Under the pieces are notes generated by a model. That model was not told the DNA's origin and made no database searches. It saw only the letters and a list, made by a program, of their open reading frames with translations. Positions 1-7,697 of a stretch of 64,000 nucleotides of DNA are shown here, in pieces; the first letter of the stretch is position 1; the number at the start of each line of letters is the position of its first letter. Made by a program: the position numbers and the translations under genes. This stretch comes from Acholeplasmataceae bacterium (lineage in GTDB: Bacteria > Bacillota_I > Bacilli_A > Acholeplasmatales > Acholeplasmataceae). The stretch lies in assembly GCA_030603805.1 (NCBI GenBank), contig JAUVXD010000002.1:62001-126000 (forward strand), in the 5' to 3' direction.

Positions 1-826
1 CGTTAAATAAGTATTCACCATAAAGTTCGTTGGTACCATCAGATGGGTTTCTAGAGAACGCAACACCTGTACCAGAATCATCGCCCATGTTACCAAAGAC
101 CATGCCTTGAACGTTAACAGCTGTTCCCCATTCGTAAGGAATGTGGTTTAAACGTCTATACGTATTGGCACGTGGGTTATCCCATGATCTAAAGACTGCG
201 GTAATCGCTTCAATCAATTGTTCTCTTGGATCTTGTGGGAAGGGTTGTCCCTTTAATTCTTCATATTTTACTAAGAATTGTCCAACAAGCTTTTCTAAAT
301 CATCTGCATTTAAATCCGTGTCTAATTCAACACCTTTTTCATGCTTCATTGCTTCAAGCAGATGCTCGAAGTTTTCCTTATCGATTTCCATCACGACGTC
401 AGCAAACATCTGAATGAAACGACGATAGGAGTCATAAGCGAATCTTGGGTTGTTCGTCAGTTTTGCTAAACCTTTAACAGATACATTCGTTAAACCTAAG
501 TTTAAGATGGTATCCATCATGCCTGGCATAGATGCTCTAGCTCCAGAACGAACGGATACTAAGAATGGATCATTGGGGTCACCAAAAGTTTTTCCGTATT
601 CTTTTTCTGTAGCCTCAAGTGCTGCAAAAATTTGTTTGATGATTTCAGGCTTAATCACCTTTTTGTTTGCGTAATAATCGTTACATGCTTCTGTTGTAAC
701 GGTAAATCCTTGGGGAACTGGCATGCCTAGGGAAGTCATGTCAGCAAGGTTTGCACCTTTGCCGCCCAGAAGATTTTTCATTGACGCGTTGCCTTCTTTA
801 AATAGATAGACATATTTTGTGGTCAT
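1..826 (-). CDS. ppdK: Pyruvate, phosphate dikinase, N-terminal part (cut by window edge)
   Basis: PPDK interconverts pyruvate + ATP + Pi and phosphoenolpyruvate + AMP + PPi. With a PPi-dependent phosphofructokinase it lets a fermenter run a PPi-linked glycolysis in the cytosol. The translated N-terminus begins MTTKYVYLF and continues with NLLGGKGANLADMTSLGMPVPQGFTVTTEAC as read in pieces; this is the highly conserved ATP-grasp N-terminus of PPDK. The ATG at 826-824 is preceded by GAGAGGAAA, a good ribosome-binding site. The reading frame stays open to base 1, so about 275 of the usual ~875-900 residues are visible. It lies 41 nt downstream of pfkA on the same strand and is probably cotranscribed with it. 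Identity is secure; the catalytic His and the C-terminal PEP domain lie outside the window. Confidence 0.95.
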   Translation of the reverse strand, partial: MTTKYVYLFKEGNASMKNLLGGKGANLADMTSLGMPVPQGFTVTTEACNDYYANKKVIKPEIIKQIFAALEATEKEYGKTFGDPNDPFLVSVRSGARASMPGMMDTILNLGLTNVSVKGLAKLTNNPRFAYDSYRRFIQMFADVVMEIDKENFEHLLEAMKHEKGVELDTDLNADDLEKLVGQFLVKYEELKGQPFPQDPREQLIEAITAVFRSWDNPRANTYRRLNHIPYEWGTAVNVQGMVFGNMGDDSGTGVAFSRNPSDGTNELYGEYLFN

Positions 827-867
827 ATGCATTTCCTCTCTCTTTTTTTATATCAGTGAAGTCTCTT

Positions 868-1818
868 TTAAGAAACTTTCTTAACCAATCCATATAATTC
901 ATTTTTAGGTCTTTTTTGACCCACAACATTGACGAATGGTAAATGTACCATTCTTGAATCACGAACACCGACACAAACTCCATAAATATCATCATTTAAA
1001 AGCTCAACCGCGTAAGTACCCATACGAGATCCTAAAATGCGATCTTCAGGACATGGTGACCCGCCACGTTGAATGTATGATAAAACCGTTGCTCTTGATG
1101 TAAATCCTGATTTTTCAGAAATTTCTTTCGCAAATTCATGCACATCAAATTGATTTTCAGTGACCACGATAATCGCATGTCTACGTCCTTCTTTTTGATG
1201 TTTCTTAAGTCTTTCGATAATTTGTTCTTTATTCATTGGATGTTCAGGGGTTACAATAAACTCTGCGCCACCACAAATGCCTGAAAATAAAGCAAGATCC
1301 CCACAGTGTCTACCCATCACTTCAACAATAGAACATCTTCTATGTGAAGTTGATGTGTCTCTGAGTTTATCGATTGCATCCACGATTGTTTCAACAGCGG
1401 TATGAAAACCGATGGTAAAATCCGTACCAGCAATGTCGTTATCAATGGTTCCAGGTAATCCAATGGTTTTAACACCCATACGGGTTAAATCCATCGCACC
1501 ACGATAGGTGCCATCGCCACCAATGACGATTAACGCTTCTATGCCTCTATTTTTTAAATTTTGAACTGCTTTTTCTCTAACTTCTTCCTTTAAAAATTCA
1601 GGAGCTCTTGAAGTTCCTAAGAAAGTACCGCCTTTAGAAAGCATACCGGATACAGATTGATGATTAAGTAAAACCATATCATCTTCAATCATACCTTGGT
1701 AGCCATCTTTGATGCCATAAACTTCATGCCCGTAAGAAATCCCTGCACGTACAACAGCACGTACAGCAGCATTCATCCCGGGAGCATCGCCACCTGATGT
1801 TAAAACGCCAATTTTCAT
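868..1818 (-). CDS. pfkA: ATP-dependent 6-phosphofructokinase
   Basis: Phosphorylates fructose-6-phosphate to fructose-1,6-bisphosphate with ATP in cytosolic glycolysis. The 316 residues match the usual ~320-residue bacterial PfkA. The N-terminus MKIGVLTSGGDAPGMNAA is the ATP-binding glycine loop. GGDGTYRGA carries the glycine typical of ATP users (the position equivalent to E. coli Gly104). PGTIDND and TDFTIGF precede the catalytic Asp region, and VEVMGRHCG and QRGGSP are further family signatures. The ATG at 1818 follows AAGGGG. It faces a divergent gene for the PPi-using paralogue and is followed by ppdK, so the cell has both ATP- and PPi-linked entry steps at one locus. Whether both are active together cannot be told from sequence. 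Confidence 0.97.
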   Translation of the reverse strand: MKIGVLTSGGDAPGMNAAVRAVVRAGISYGHEVYGIKDGYQGMIEDDMVLLNHQSVSGMLSKGGTFLGTSRAPEFLKEEVREKAVQNLKNRGIEALIVIGGDGTYRGAMDLTRMGVKTIGLPGTIDNDIAGTDFTIGFHTAVETIVDAIDKLRDTSTSHRRCSIVEVMGRHCGDLALFSGICGGAEFIVTPEHPMNKEQIIERLKKHQKEGRRHAIIVVTENQFDVHEFAKEISEKSGFTSRATVLSYIQRGGSPCPEDRILGSRMGTYAVELLNDDIYGVCVGVRDSRMVHLPFVNVVGQKRPKNELYGLVKKVS

Positions 1819-1860
1819 ATGAATTTAATCCCCTTACATAAAAAAACGTACTGCACAATC

Positions 1861-1889
1861 ATTATAGCACAAAGAAGCTTATTTTTGAA
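1861..1889 (-). promoter_or_regulatory. Predicted promoter of pfkA-ppdK
   Basis: On the minus strand a perfect TATAAT (1861-1866) is preceded by TGC, giving an extended -10 (TGCTATAAT). A weaker -35 TTCAAA (1884-1889) lies at 17 nt spacing. It sits ~45 nt upstream of the pfkA start. Predicted by eye from the consensus. Confidence 0.6.
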
Positions 1890-1945
1890 TGCAATGACAT
1901 AAGATTTTGTTAAATTATGAAAACGATTTTTTAGCATGATAGAGG

Positions 1946-1972
1946 TTGATATCAGATAAACTGTGATAAAAT
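1946..1972 (+). promoter_or_regulatory. Possible promoter of the PPi-phosphofructokinase gene
   Basis: TTGATA (1946-1951) and TAAAAT (1967-1972) with a TGTGA extension before the -10 and a short 15-nt spacer. The extended -10 may compensate for the spacing. The gene's SD, GGTGAT, follows at 2005-2010, immediately before the ATG at 2014. Confidence 0.45.
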
Positions 1973-2013
1973 AACATAGGATTATCAAAATTTATTATAG
2001 AAATGGTGATTAT

Positions 2014-3258
2014 ATGAAAAACTTAGTAGGAGCAGCGCTCCTTGGCCAATCTGGTGGCCCAACAAGTGTGATTAATGCAAGCGCAGCAGGCGTTTTCATT
2101 GAAGCCTTAAAACAACCCAACATTACAGAAGTCTATGGCGCAGTCCATGGCATTAAAGGTATTTTGCATGAAGATTTTATTGATATCAAGCAAGAATCCT
2201 TAGAAGAACTTGAATTACTGAAGAATACACCATCATCTTCGATTGGTTCAGTACGTTACAAGTTAAAAGATCCTAAAAAGGATAGTTCAGAATACCAAAA
2301 ACTATTAGATGTCTTTAAGAAGTACAACATTCGTTACTTCTTCTATAACGGTGGTAATGACTCCATGGATACATGCAATAAGATTTCTAAGTTCTTTAAG
2401 AAATCAGGCTATGATTGCAATGTCATGGGTGTACCAAAGACTATCGATAATGACTTAAATGCTACTGACCACTCACCTGGTTATGCAAGTGCTGCAAAAT
2501 ATGTAGCAACCACGTTTATGGAACTTTTCCATGATGCAACCGTTTATGATACACCACAAGTGACGGTAGTTGAAGTGATGGGTAGAAATGCTGGCTGGCT
2601 TACTGCCGCTGCTGCACTCGCGCAATATAAAGGTCAAGGTCCAGATTTAATTTATCTGCCTGAAGTCGCATTTGATATTGATGCATTCTTTGCACAAGTC
2701 AACCAAGTCTTACTTGAAAAAGGTAAGGTGATTGTTGCTGTTTCTGAAGGTGTGAAGACAAAAGATGGTAAATACATTCCTGAATTATTCCAAGATTTAA
2801 AGAAAGATGCTTTCGGTCATGCTCAGCTAGGCGGAACTGCACAAGTTTTAGCTCAAGAAATTGGCAAGAGAACCAATGTTAAAGTCAGAGCTATTGAGTT
2901 TTCGCTACTTCAAAGATCTGCTGCACATTTAGCTTCTAAAGTCGATGTTGAGGAAGCATATAATGCAGGTAAAAAAGCTGTTCAAGCTGCAGTTCGTGGC
3001 ACAACAGATAAGATGGTAGGATTTAAGAGAATTTCTTCTAATCCTTATAAGATTAAGTATGTTTTACTACCATTAAAGCTTGCTGCAAATACAGAACAAA
3101 AAGTTCCACTTGAGTGGATCTTACCTGAAGGTAAAGGTTTAACTCAAGAATTTATTGATTATGCACTGCCTTTAATTCAAGGAGATTCTAAAGCGAAGCT
3201 CGTTGATGGACTTCCAAGATTTGCAAAACTTAAAAAAGTAAGAGTTCCTAAAAAATAA
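2014..3258 (+). CDS. pfp: Pyrophosphate-dependent 6-phosphofructokinase
   Basis: Uses inorganic pyrophosphate instead of ATP to make fructose-1,6-bisphosphate, reversibly, in the cytosol. The 414-residue protein has the phosphofructokinase fold: N-terminal GQSGGPTSVINAS, then FFYNGGNDSMDT, PKTIDNDL, DHSPGYASAA and VVEVMGRNAGWL. Two diagnostic substitutions separate it from pfkA next door: Asp follows GGN where ATP enzymes have Gly, and PKTIDND has Lys where ATP enzymes have Gly. Both are the accepted hallmarks of PPi use in this family. Length also fits PPi-PFKs (~400-420) rather than PfkA (~320). It is monocistronic, ending in a strong terminator, and is transcribed divergently from pfkA-ppdK. 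PPDK, which handles PPi, is 2 kb away, which supports the PPi-linked reading. The symbol is the generic one for this activity. Confidence 0.92.
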   Translation: MKNLVGAALLGQSGGPTSVINASAAGVFIEALKQPNITEVYGAVHGIKGILHEDFIDIKQESLEELELLKNTPSSSIGSVRYKLKDPKKDSSEYQKLLDVFKKYNIRYFFYNGGNDSMDTCNKISKFFKKSGYDCNVMGVPKTIDNDLNATDHSPGYASAAKYVATTFMELFHDATVYDTPQVTVVEVMGRNAGWLTAAAALAQYKGQGPDLIYLPEVAFDIDAFFAQVNQVLLEKGKVIVAVSEGVKTKDGKYIPELFQDLKKDAFGHAQLGGTAQVLAQEIGKRTNVKVRAIEFSLLQRSAAHLASKVDVEEAYNAGKKAVQAAVRGTTDKMVGFKRISSNPYKIKYVLLPLKLAANTEQKVPLEWILPEGKGLTQEFIDYALPLIQGDSKAKLVDGLPRFAKLKKVRVPKK

Positions 3259-3264
3259 ATGATA

Positions 3265-3297
3265 TAGGCACATGATTCCATGTGCCTATCTTTTTTT
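3265..3297 (+). terminator. Rho-independent terminator after the PPi-phosphofructokinase gene
   Basis: Perfect 10-bp stem TAGGCACATG (3265-3274) / CATGTGCCTA (3279-3288), 4-nt loop, then TCTTTTTTT. It lies 6 nt after the stop codon. The T-run also covers the stop codon of the convergent gene. Confidence 0.93.
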
Positions 3298-4126
3298 AGT
3301 CGATTAAAAATGAAATGATATATTTGAGACTTTCTTTTTCTGGATGTTCTAGTGTTTTCATTTGATATGATAACCTATCTTCTTTCAAACCAGCTTCTAA
3401 ATGATAGATGGCAATCCCCATATCTAAAAGTTGGATTGGAAAGGATAGTGATGTCCCATAGTTTGGGGTTGGTTCTAAATAAAGATGAATCTTTTTATCT
3501 TCAATTAAGAGTCTCCAGGGTTGTTTATTAGATGCTGATGGACCTGCTTGAACATAAAGTAGACTATGATAATAAGGGATATCATGAGGGATTAAGGTTT
3601 CAAGAGGATGCACAAAATCATTTAAATAGAAAAGCTCATTAAATGGTTTTCTACGATCTGCTTGAATACCAAATCGAATCACTTTTTCTCTTAATGAAAA
3701 CTTCTCTAGAGGATATCCTACAGGAGAAATAGCTGGGATGATTTCATGACCTGAAACCATAAAATTAAAAGCACTTCGATTAAATGTTCCGCCAAGCCAA
3801 ACAGTACCTAGTTCGTGTTTGGTAAGTTCAATGATGATATGTTCAAAAAGGTATCCAAAATCAATCAAATGCTCAAACTCATTTTGAGTGATACCACCAA
3901 AGAATGCAGGAGGATTTTTGACAAACCCATAAGTCCCAATCTTTTTGGCATCATCATCTAAAAAGGCTTGCTGGTCATGGAAAAAGAAATGAGCCTCATG
4001 ACCAAAGGGTCCTTTCATTTGATTTGTTTGTAAAATGAGTGCTTCTGTGAGTTTTTTTGTATCATCTGATAATTTTCTTTTTTCATAAGTTCTTACCGAT
4101 CTACGGTTTAAAATATCATCTCTCAT
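3296..4126 (-). CDS. Nitroreductase-family protein (TM1586-like)
   Basis: A predicted FMN-binding flavoprotein of the nitroreductase superfamily; substrate unknown. Two halves resemble a duplicated or swapped nitroreductase fold. The N-terminus MRDDILNRRSVRTYEK has the RRSxRxY element that contacts FMN phosphate. In the second half GPSASNKQPWRLLI matches the family's PxxxNxQPWR element. This layout fits the group named after Thermotoga TM1586. I start it at ATG 4126, with AGGAG 11 nt upstream; a GTG at 4135 lies almost inside that SD. Length is then 276 residues. It is a single gene, convergent with the PPi-phosphofructokinase gene and divergent from the 4274 operon. The physiological role (detoxification, flavin chemistry) is not shown by context. 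Confidence 0.75.
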   Translation of the reverse strand: MRDDILNRRSVRTYEKRKLSDDTKKLTEALILQTNQMKGPFGHEAHFFFHDQQAFLDDDAKKIGTYGFVKNPPAFFGGITQNEFEHLIDFGYLFEHIIIELTKHELGTVWLGGTFNRSAFNFMVSGHEIIPAISPVGYPLEKFSLREKVIRFGIQADRRKPFNELFYLNDFVHPLETLIPHDIPYYHSLLYVQAGPSASNKQPWRLLIEDKKIHLYLEPTPNYGTSLSFPIQLLDMGIAIYHLEAGLKEDRLSYQMKTLEHPEKESLKYIISFLID

Positions 4127-4273
4127 TTGGATCACGTCTCCTATATCTTAACTTTATCACAAATCTCATCATTTGAAGAATGAGGATTGATGCTTCTTTT
4201 AAAAAAGAAATGATTATTCTTTGAAATCGATTATAATAAAATAAACGACTTATTGAAACTGAGGTGTATGGAT

Positions 4274-5002
4274 ATGGCTTTTCTAAATGCTTGGTGGGTT
4301 TATCTGGTTGTAGGGATTATTTTTTCCTATGTCTTGATGCAATCCGCCGTTTTTTTGCTTAAGGCAAGAAAAAAAGCATTATCACTTGGATTTACAAAAG
4401 AACAAATTAATCAAACGATTACATCATCGGCAGTCTTTACGATTGCACCATCAGTAGCTATTTTGATTGGACTGGTGACACTCGCTAAGATTTTTGGTCC
4501 TATGATTGCCGGCATGCGACTTGGAACATTAGGGGCTTTAACTTATGAACTTCCAACAGCACTGATTGTCTTAAAAGAATTCGGATTTGAAGCGGGTGAA
4601 GTCTTAAATCCGAGAGTTGTAACGACTGCACTTTGGGTGATGACATTTGGATGTATTCCACCACTTTTAATTATTCCTTTATTCTTTAAAAAGTATAGTG
4701 CACGTATCAATAGAATTCAAGATCAAGATAATTCATGGAAACAGATTATGATGGATGCACTCTTTATTGGAATGATTTCAGCCTTTGTTGGTTTTGTGGT
4801 TGCACCTAAAACAATTAATAATGAAACATTTATCTCAATTTTAGCAATCTTGGTTTTCTTAACCTCTGCACTACTCATTGTCATTTTTGGACTCATGATG
4901 AAGAAGTTTAAATGGGAATGGCTTAAAAATTATGCTTTGCCGTTATCCATGATTGGTGCCATGGCGTTTGCCATTATTTATGCAAGTCTGGGGGTAAGAT
5001 AA
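4274..5002 (+). CDS. Polytopic membrane protein, DUF5058-like
   Basis: A predicted 6-7-helix integral membrane protein of ~242 residues. The stretch SSAVFTIAPSVAILIGLVTL followed by GALTYELPTA resembles the uncharacterised DUF5058 family, as I remember it. Hydrophobic segments fall near residues 8-28, 50-75, 115-140, 160-185, 190-215 and 225-240. I start it at ATG 4274, because GAGGTG at 4261-4266 is then correctly spaced; an in-frame TTG at 4253 lies upstream of the SD and is unlikely. A TATAAT at 4232-4237 may be its -10. It is followed 1 nt later by a second membrane protein, and then by an M20 hydrolase overlapping that gene. I infer that the two membrane proteins form one complex, possibly a permease feeding the hydrolase. 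No function is established. Confidence 0.7.
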   Translation: MAFLNAWWVYLVVGIIFSYVLMQSAVFLLKARKKALSLGFTKEQINQTITSSAVFTIAPSVAILIGLVTLAKIFGPMIAGMRLGTLGALTYELPTALIVLKEFGFEAGEVLNPRVVTTALWVMTFGCIPPLLIIPLFFKKYSARINRIQDQDNSWKQIMMDALFIGMISAFVGFVVAPKTINNETFISILAILVFLTSALLIVIFGLMMKKFKWEWLKNYALPLSMIGAMAFAIIYASLGVR

Positions 5003-5003
5003 T

Positions 5004-5663
5004 ATGGATAAAGCTTATCAAGATCAACTACATTTAACCGGTAGATACTGGATGCTTGGTGCATTAGCACTCTTTATTACTGCACCACTTGTAATGAGTA
5101 TTATGACGGGTGTTTGGCCAACTTTTCAAGAATTCTTACCAGGATTTATTGCGACTGCAGTTGTTTTTTGGCCCATTACAACCATTGAAGTCTTTACATT
5201 TACACCAATGCTTGGGACTGGCTCAAGTTATTTATCGTTTGTGACTGGAAATTTAGCAAGCATTAAGGTGCCTGTGGCACTGAATGCTCAAGATGCATTA
5301 AACATTGAAAAAGGATCTGAAGCAGGTGATGTGATATCAACCATTGCAGTTGCAACTTCTTCAATTGTGACAACCCTAATTATTATTATTGGTGCATTGC
5401 TGATTATACCGCTCACCCCGCTTTTAGAATCATCTATCATGAAACCTGCATTTGACAATGTCGTTCCCGCACTTTTTGGTGCACTTGGATTTGTTTATAT
5501 TTCTAAGCGTTGGAAGATTGCATTAATACCGCTCATTTTCATGCTTGCTTTCTTCTTACTTGTACCTGGAAGTGGTGGTTTGGTAGGTGCAATGGTACCA
5601 GTTGGTGTTTTAATTACACTCATTAGTTCACGTATTTTATATAAGAAAGGGCTGATTAAATAA
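5004..5663 (+). CDS. Polytopic membrane protein, partner of the DUF5058-like protein
   Basis: A 219-residue membrane protein with about five to six predicted helices (near 17-37, 47-67, 113-137, 148-165, 170-190, 193-210). A conserved-looking loop reads TGSSYLSFVTGNLASIKVPV. The ATG at 5004 begins 1 nt after the previous stop. The 3' end overlaps the start of the next gene by 1 nt (TAATG), so all three genes are translationally coupled. I do not recognise a characterised family. The constant coupling to a DUF5058-like protein suggests the two are subunits of one membrane complex, which is inference. Confidence 0.65.
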   Translation: MDKAYQDQLHLTGRYWMLGALALFITAPLVMSIMTGVWPTFQEFLPGFIATAVVFWPITTIEVFTFTPMLGTGSSYLSFVTGNLASIKVPVALNAQDALNIEKGSEAGDVISTIAVATSSIVTTLIIIIGALLIIPLTPLLESSIMKPAFDNVVPALFGALGFVYISKRWKIALIPLIFMLAFFLLVPGSGGLVGAMVPVGVLITLISSRILYKKGLIK

Positions 5664-7090
5664 TGGAATGGTATATCCTTGGTGGTATCCTGCTCCTACT
5701 TATTCTTATCATTACCATCAGAACATTAAAATATAAACCAAAGCAATTTCCTGAAATGAAAAAAATGCACGAAATTGATCAAAAACATGCGATCGAATCC
5801 CTATCGAAAATGCTGCAATTTAAGACCATCTCAAACATCGATCCAGCACTTGAAGATTTGAAAGCATTTGATGATTTTAGAGCTTATATAAAGGAAAGAT
5901 TTCCTCATGTCTTAAAGCATGCAACATACTCTGAACATGAACGAGGCATGCTCTTTCATATTCAAGGGGAGTCGAGTGAACAACCGATAGTTTTGATGTC
6001 TCATTATGATGTTGTTCCAGTTAATGGCACATGGGATGAAGACCCCTTTAGTGGCCGTGTGAATGAAAAAACTATTTATGGTCGTGGTGCACTAGATACC
6101 AAGAGTAGCTTAAATGCGATTATGGAGGCTTGTGAGCATCTTTTAAGTCAAGGTAAAGTATTTAAGAACGACCTTTATTTGGCTTTCGGAGGCGATGAAG
6201 AGGTTTATGGTAAGTCTGCAAAATCGATTGTGACTTATTTGAAAACACAAGGCGTGAAACCTTATATGGTCCTTGATGAAGGTGGTGCGATTGTCTCCAA
6301 TGCATTTCCTGGGGTAAAAGAAAAAACAGCTGTTGTAGGTCTTTCTGAAAAAGGATTTATGAACATTAAACTCACTGCATTATCGATGGGTGGACACGCA
6401 TCAACTCCACCTAAAAAAACACCAATTACTGAGTTATCAAAGGCTGTCACAAGACTTAATCAAACAAAAAAATTCAAGCTCAAATTAACAAAACCTGTGA
6501 GATATTTATTTGATAGTTTAGCACCCAATAGTAAGTCTTTACCGATTAAGATTTTGTTTGCAAATTTATGGTTATTCATGCCAGTTGTTAAGTTGATTGC
6601 AAGGCTTTCTGGTGGTGAGTTTCTCGCGATGTTTAAGACCACTCAAGCATTCACGGTATCATCAGGTTCTGAAGCATATAATGTCTTACCTTCTAAAGCA
6701 AGCATTGGTATTAATTACCGAATTAGACCGGGTGAGACTTCAGAGGATGTCGTAAAAATTATTAAGAAAGTTATTAAGAATCCTAATATCTTGGTTGAAG
6801 TGATTGAAGCCAGTGAAGCAACCTCAATTAGTTTAAAAGATGATGCATTTAAGATGCTCACCAAAGCTATTAATTATACATGGCCTGAAGTACTTGTTGC
6901 ACCATACTTGATGGTTGCAACCACAGACTCAAGACATTATCATGAGATTTGTGAAAGGGTCTATAAGTTTTCACCCATGGATGTGTCTAGAGATGACTTA
7001 AAGAAGATTCATGGAATCAATGAAGATATCTCAATTGATAATGTGATTCACGGTGTACAATTTTACATCAATTTATTAGAACAATTATAG
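5663..7090 (+). CDS. Membrane-anchored M20 family metallohydrolase (PM20D1-like)
   Basis: A 475-residue zinc amidase/peptidase of the M20 family. An N-terminal transmembrane segment (~2-20) is followed by basic residues, so the catalytic domain may be on the outer face or tethered to the membrane. Zinc-site motifs are present in order: SHYDVVPVNG (first His), IYGRGALDTK (bridging Asp), LAFGGDEEVYG (catalytic Glu pair) and a late TTDSRHYHEI (C-terminal His). The lid/dimerisation domain has GGHASTPPKK. This pattern fits N-acyl-amino-acid or dipeptide hydrolases such as PM20D1. It is the last gene of an operon with two membrane proteins, which may move the substrate or product. The substrate is not determined by the sequence. 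Confidence 0.88.
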   Translation: MEWYILGGILLLLILIITIRTLKYKPKQFPEMKKMHEIDQKHAIESLSKMLQFKTISNIDPALEDLKAFDDFRAYIKERFPHVLKHATYSEHERGMLFHIQGESSEQPIVLMSHYDVVPVNGTWDEDPFSGRVNEKTIYGRGALDTKSSLNAIMEACEHLLSQGKVFKNDLYLAFGGDEEVYGKSAKSIVTYLKTQGVKPYMVLDEGGAIVSNAFPGVKEKTAVVGLSEKGFMNIKLTALSMGGHASTPPKKTPITELSKAVTRLNQTKKFKLKLTKPVRYLFDSLAPNSKSLPIKILFANLWLFMPVVKLIARLSGGEFLAMFKTTQAFTVSSGSEAYNVLPSKASIGINYRIRPGETSEDVVKIIKKVIKNPNILVEVIEASEATSISLKDDAFKMLTKAINYTWPEVLVAPYLMVATTDSRHYHEICERVYKFSPMDVSRDDLKKIHGINEDISIDNVIHGVQFYINLLEQL

Positions 7091-7107
7091 TTTTTATTCA
7101 CAATAAA

Positions 7108-7151
7108 AAAAGAGCAAACTTGAAATCATGATGATATGGGTTTGCTCTTTT
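7108..7151. terminator. Bidirectional terminator between convergent M20 and lipoprotein genes
   Basis: 12-bp stem AAAAGAGCAAAC (7108-7119) / GTTTGCTCTTTT (7140-7151) with a 20-nt loop. It is flanked by A-rich DNA on the left and T-rich DNA on the right, so it can serve both strands. It fills the only gap (7091-7175) between the two operons; nothing else is seen there. Confidence 0.85.
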
Positions 7152-7175
7152 CTTATTTAATACAAGGAGAATGGG

Positions 7176-7697
7176 CTATGTAATAATACTCACATAGCGA
7201 TATGCTTTTGTTTCATTACCTCTTGAATCTGTGGCGATATATGTGATGATGTAAGTACCTGCTTGTGCGATATTGACAACACCTTGAGTCACAAGTGTGT
7301 ACGTTCCAGAGTTATCTGTAACCTGCACCGAACTATCTATCCATGTTTCACCAATCTTTATGGTATCTATGCCAGGATTCAGTGATATTACGGGTGGTGT
7401 TTGATCTAAGACTTGGACATACCGCTTAAAAATATAGGTTCTGCTGTTATTTGTCGCCGTATAAGTGACTTCATACATGCCTTCTTGTTGGTTATTAATT
7501 GAATGTGTTGCTGTAGCTTCTAATACCTTCACTCCATATTTGACATAAATCCCGCCATCAACCCAAACTTCTCCAATATCAATCGTGTCTTTTGAAGGTA
7601 ATAGCCGGTATTCGGGTATCACAGTAGCAGGATTCACACATGCTGAGATGCCTAATAGCAACATCAATATCATGAAACTTATTCCAATTTTCTTCAT
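7176..7697 (-). CDS. Lipoprotein with two Ig-like (DUF5011/HYR-type) repeats
   Basis: A 173-residue predicted lipoprotein. The signal peptide MKKIGISFMILMLLLG ends in the lipobox ISAC, with the acylated Cys at residue 20. Two Ig-like repeats follow (about 30-95 and 100-173). Each has the pattern ISLNPGIDTIKIGETW...VNIAQAGTYIITYIATDSRGN typical of the DUF5011 surface-protein repeat. The start overlaps the upstream gene's stop by 4 nt (ATGA), so it is the third gene of the surface operon. It is the only member with a lipid anchor, so it could be the membrane attachment point for its secreted partners; that is inference. The first Ig block shares the 13-residue string PPVISLNPGIDTI with the upstream protein. 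Confidence 0.85.
   Translation of the reverse strand: MKKIGISFMILMLLLGISACVNPATVIPEYRLLPSKDTIDIGEVWVDGGIYVKYGVKVLEATATHSINNQQEGMYEVTYTATNNSRTYIFKRYVQVLDQTPPVISLNPGIDTIKIGETWIDSSVQVTDNSGTYTLVTQGVVNIAQAGTYIITYIATDSRGNETKAYRYVSIIT

Noticed and set aside
798-995. 65-codon frame spanning the pfkA end and the ppdK start on the minus strand
   Set aside because: It overlaps two clear genes in a different frame and has no SD; the real feature there is the ppdK start at 826.
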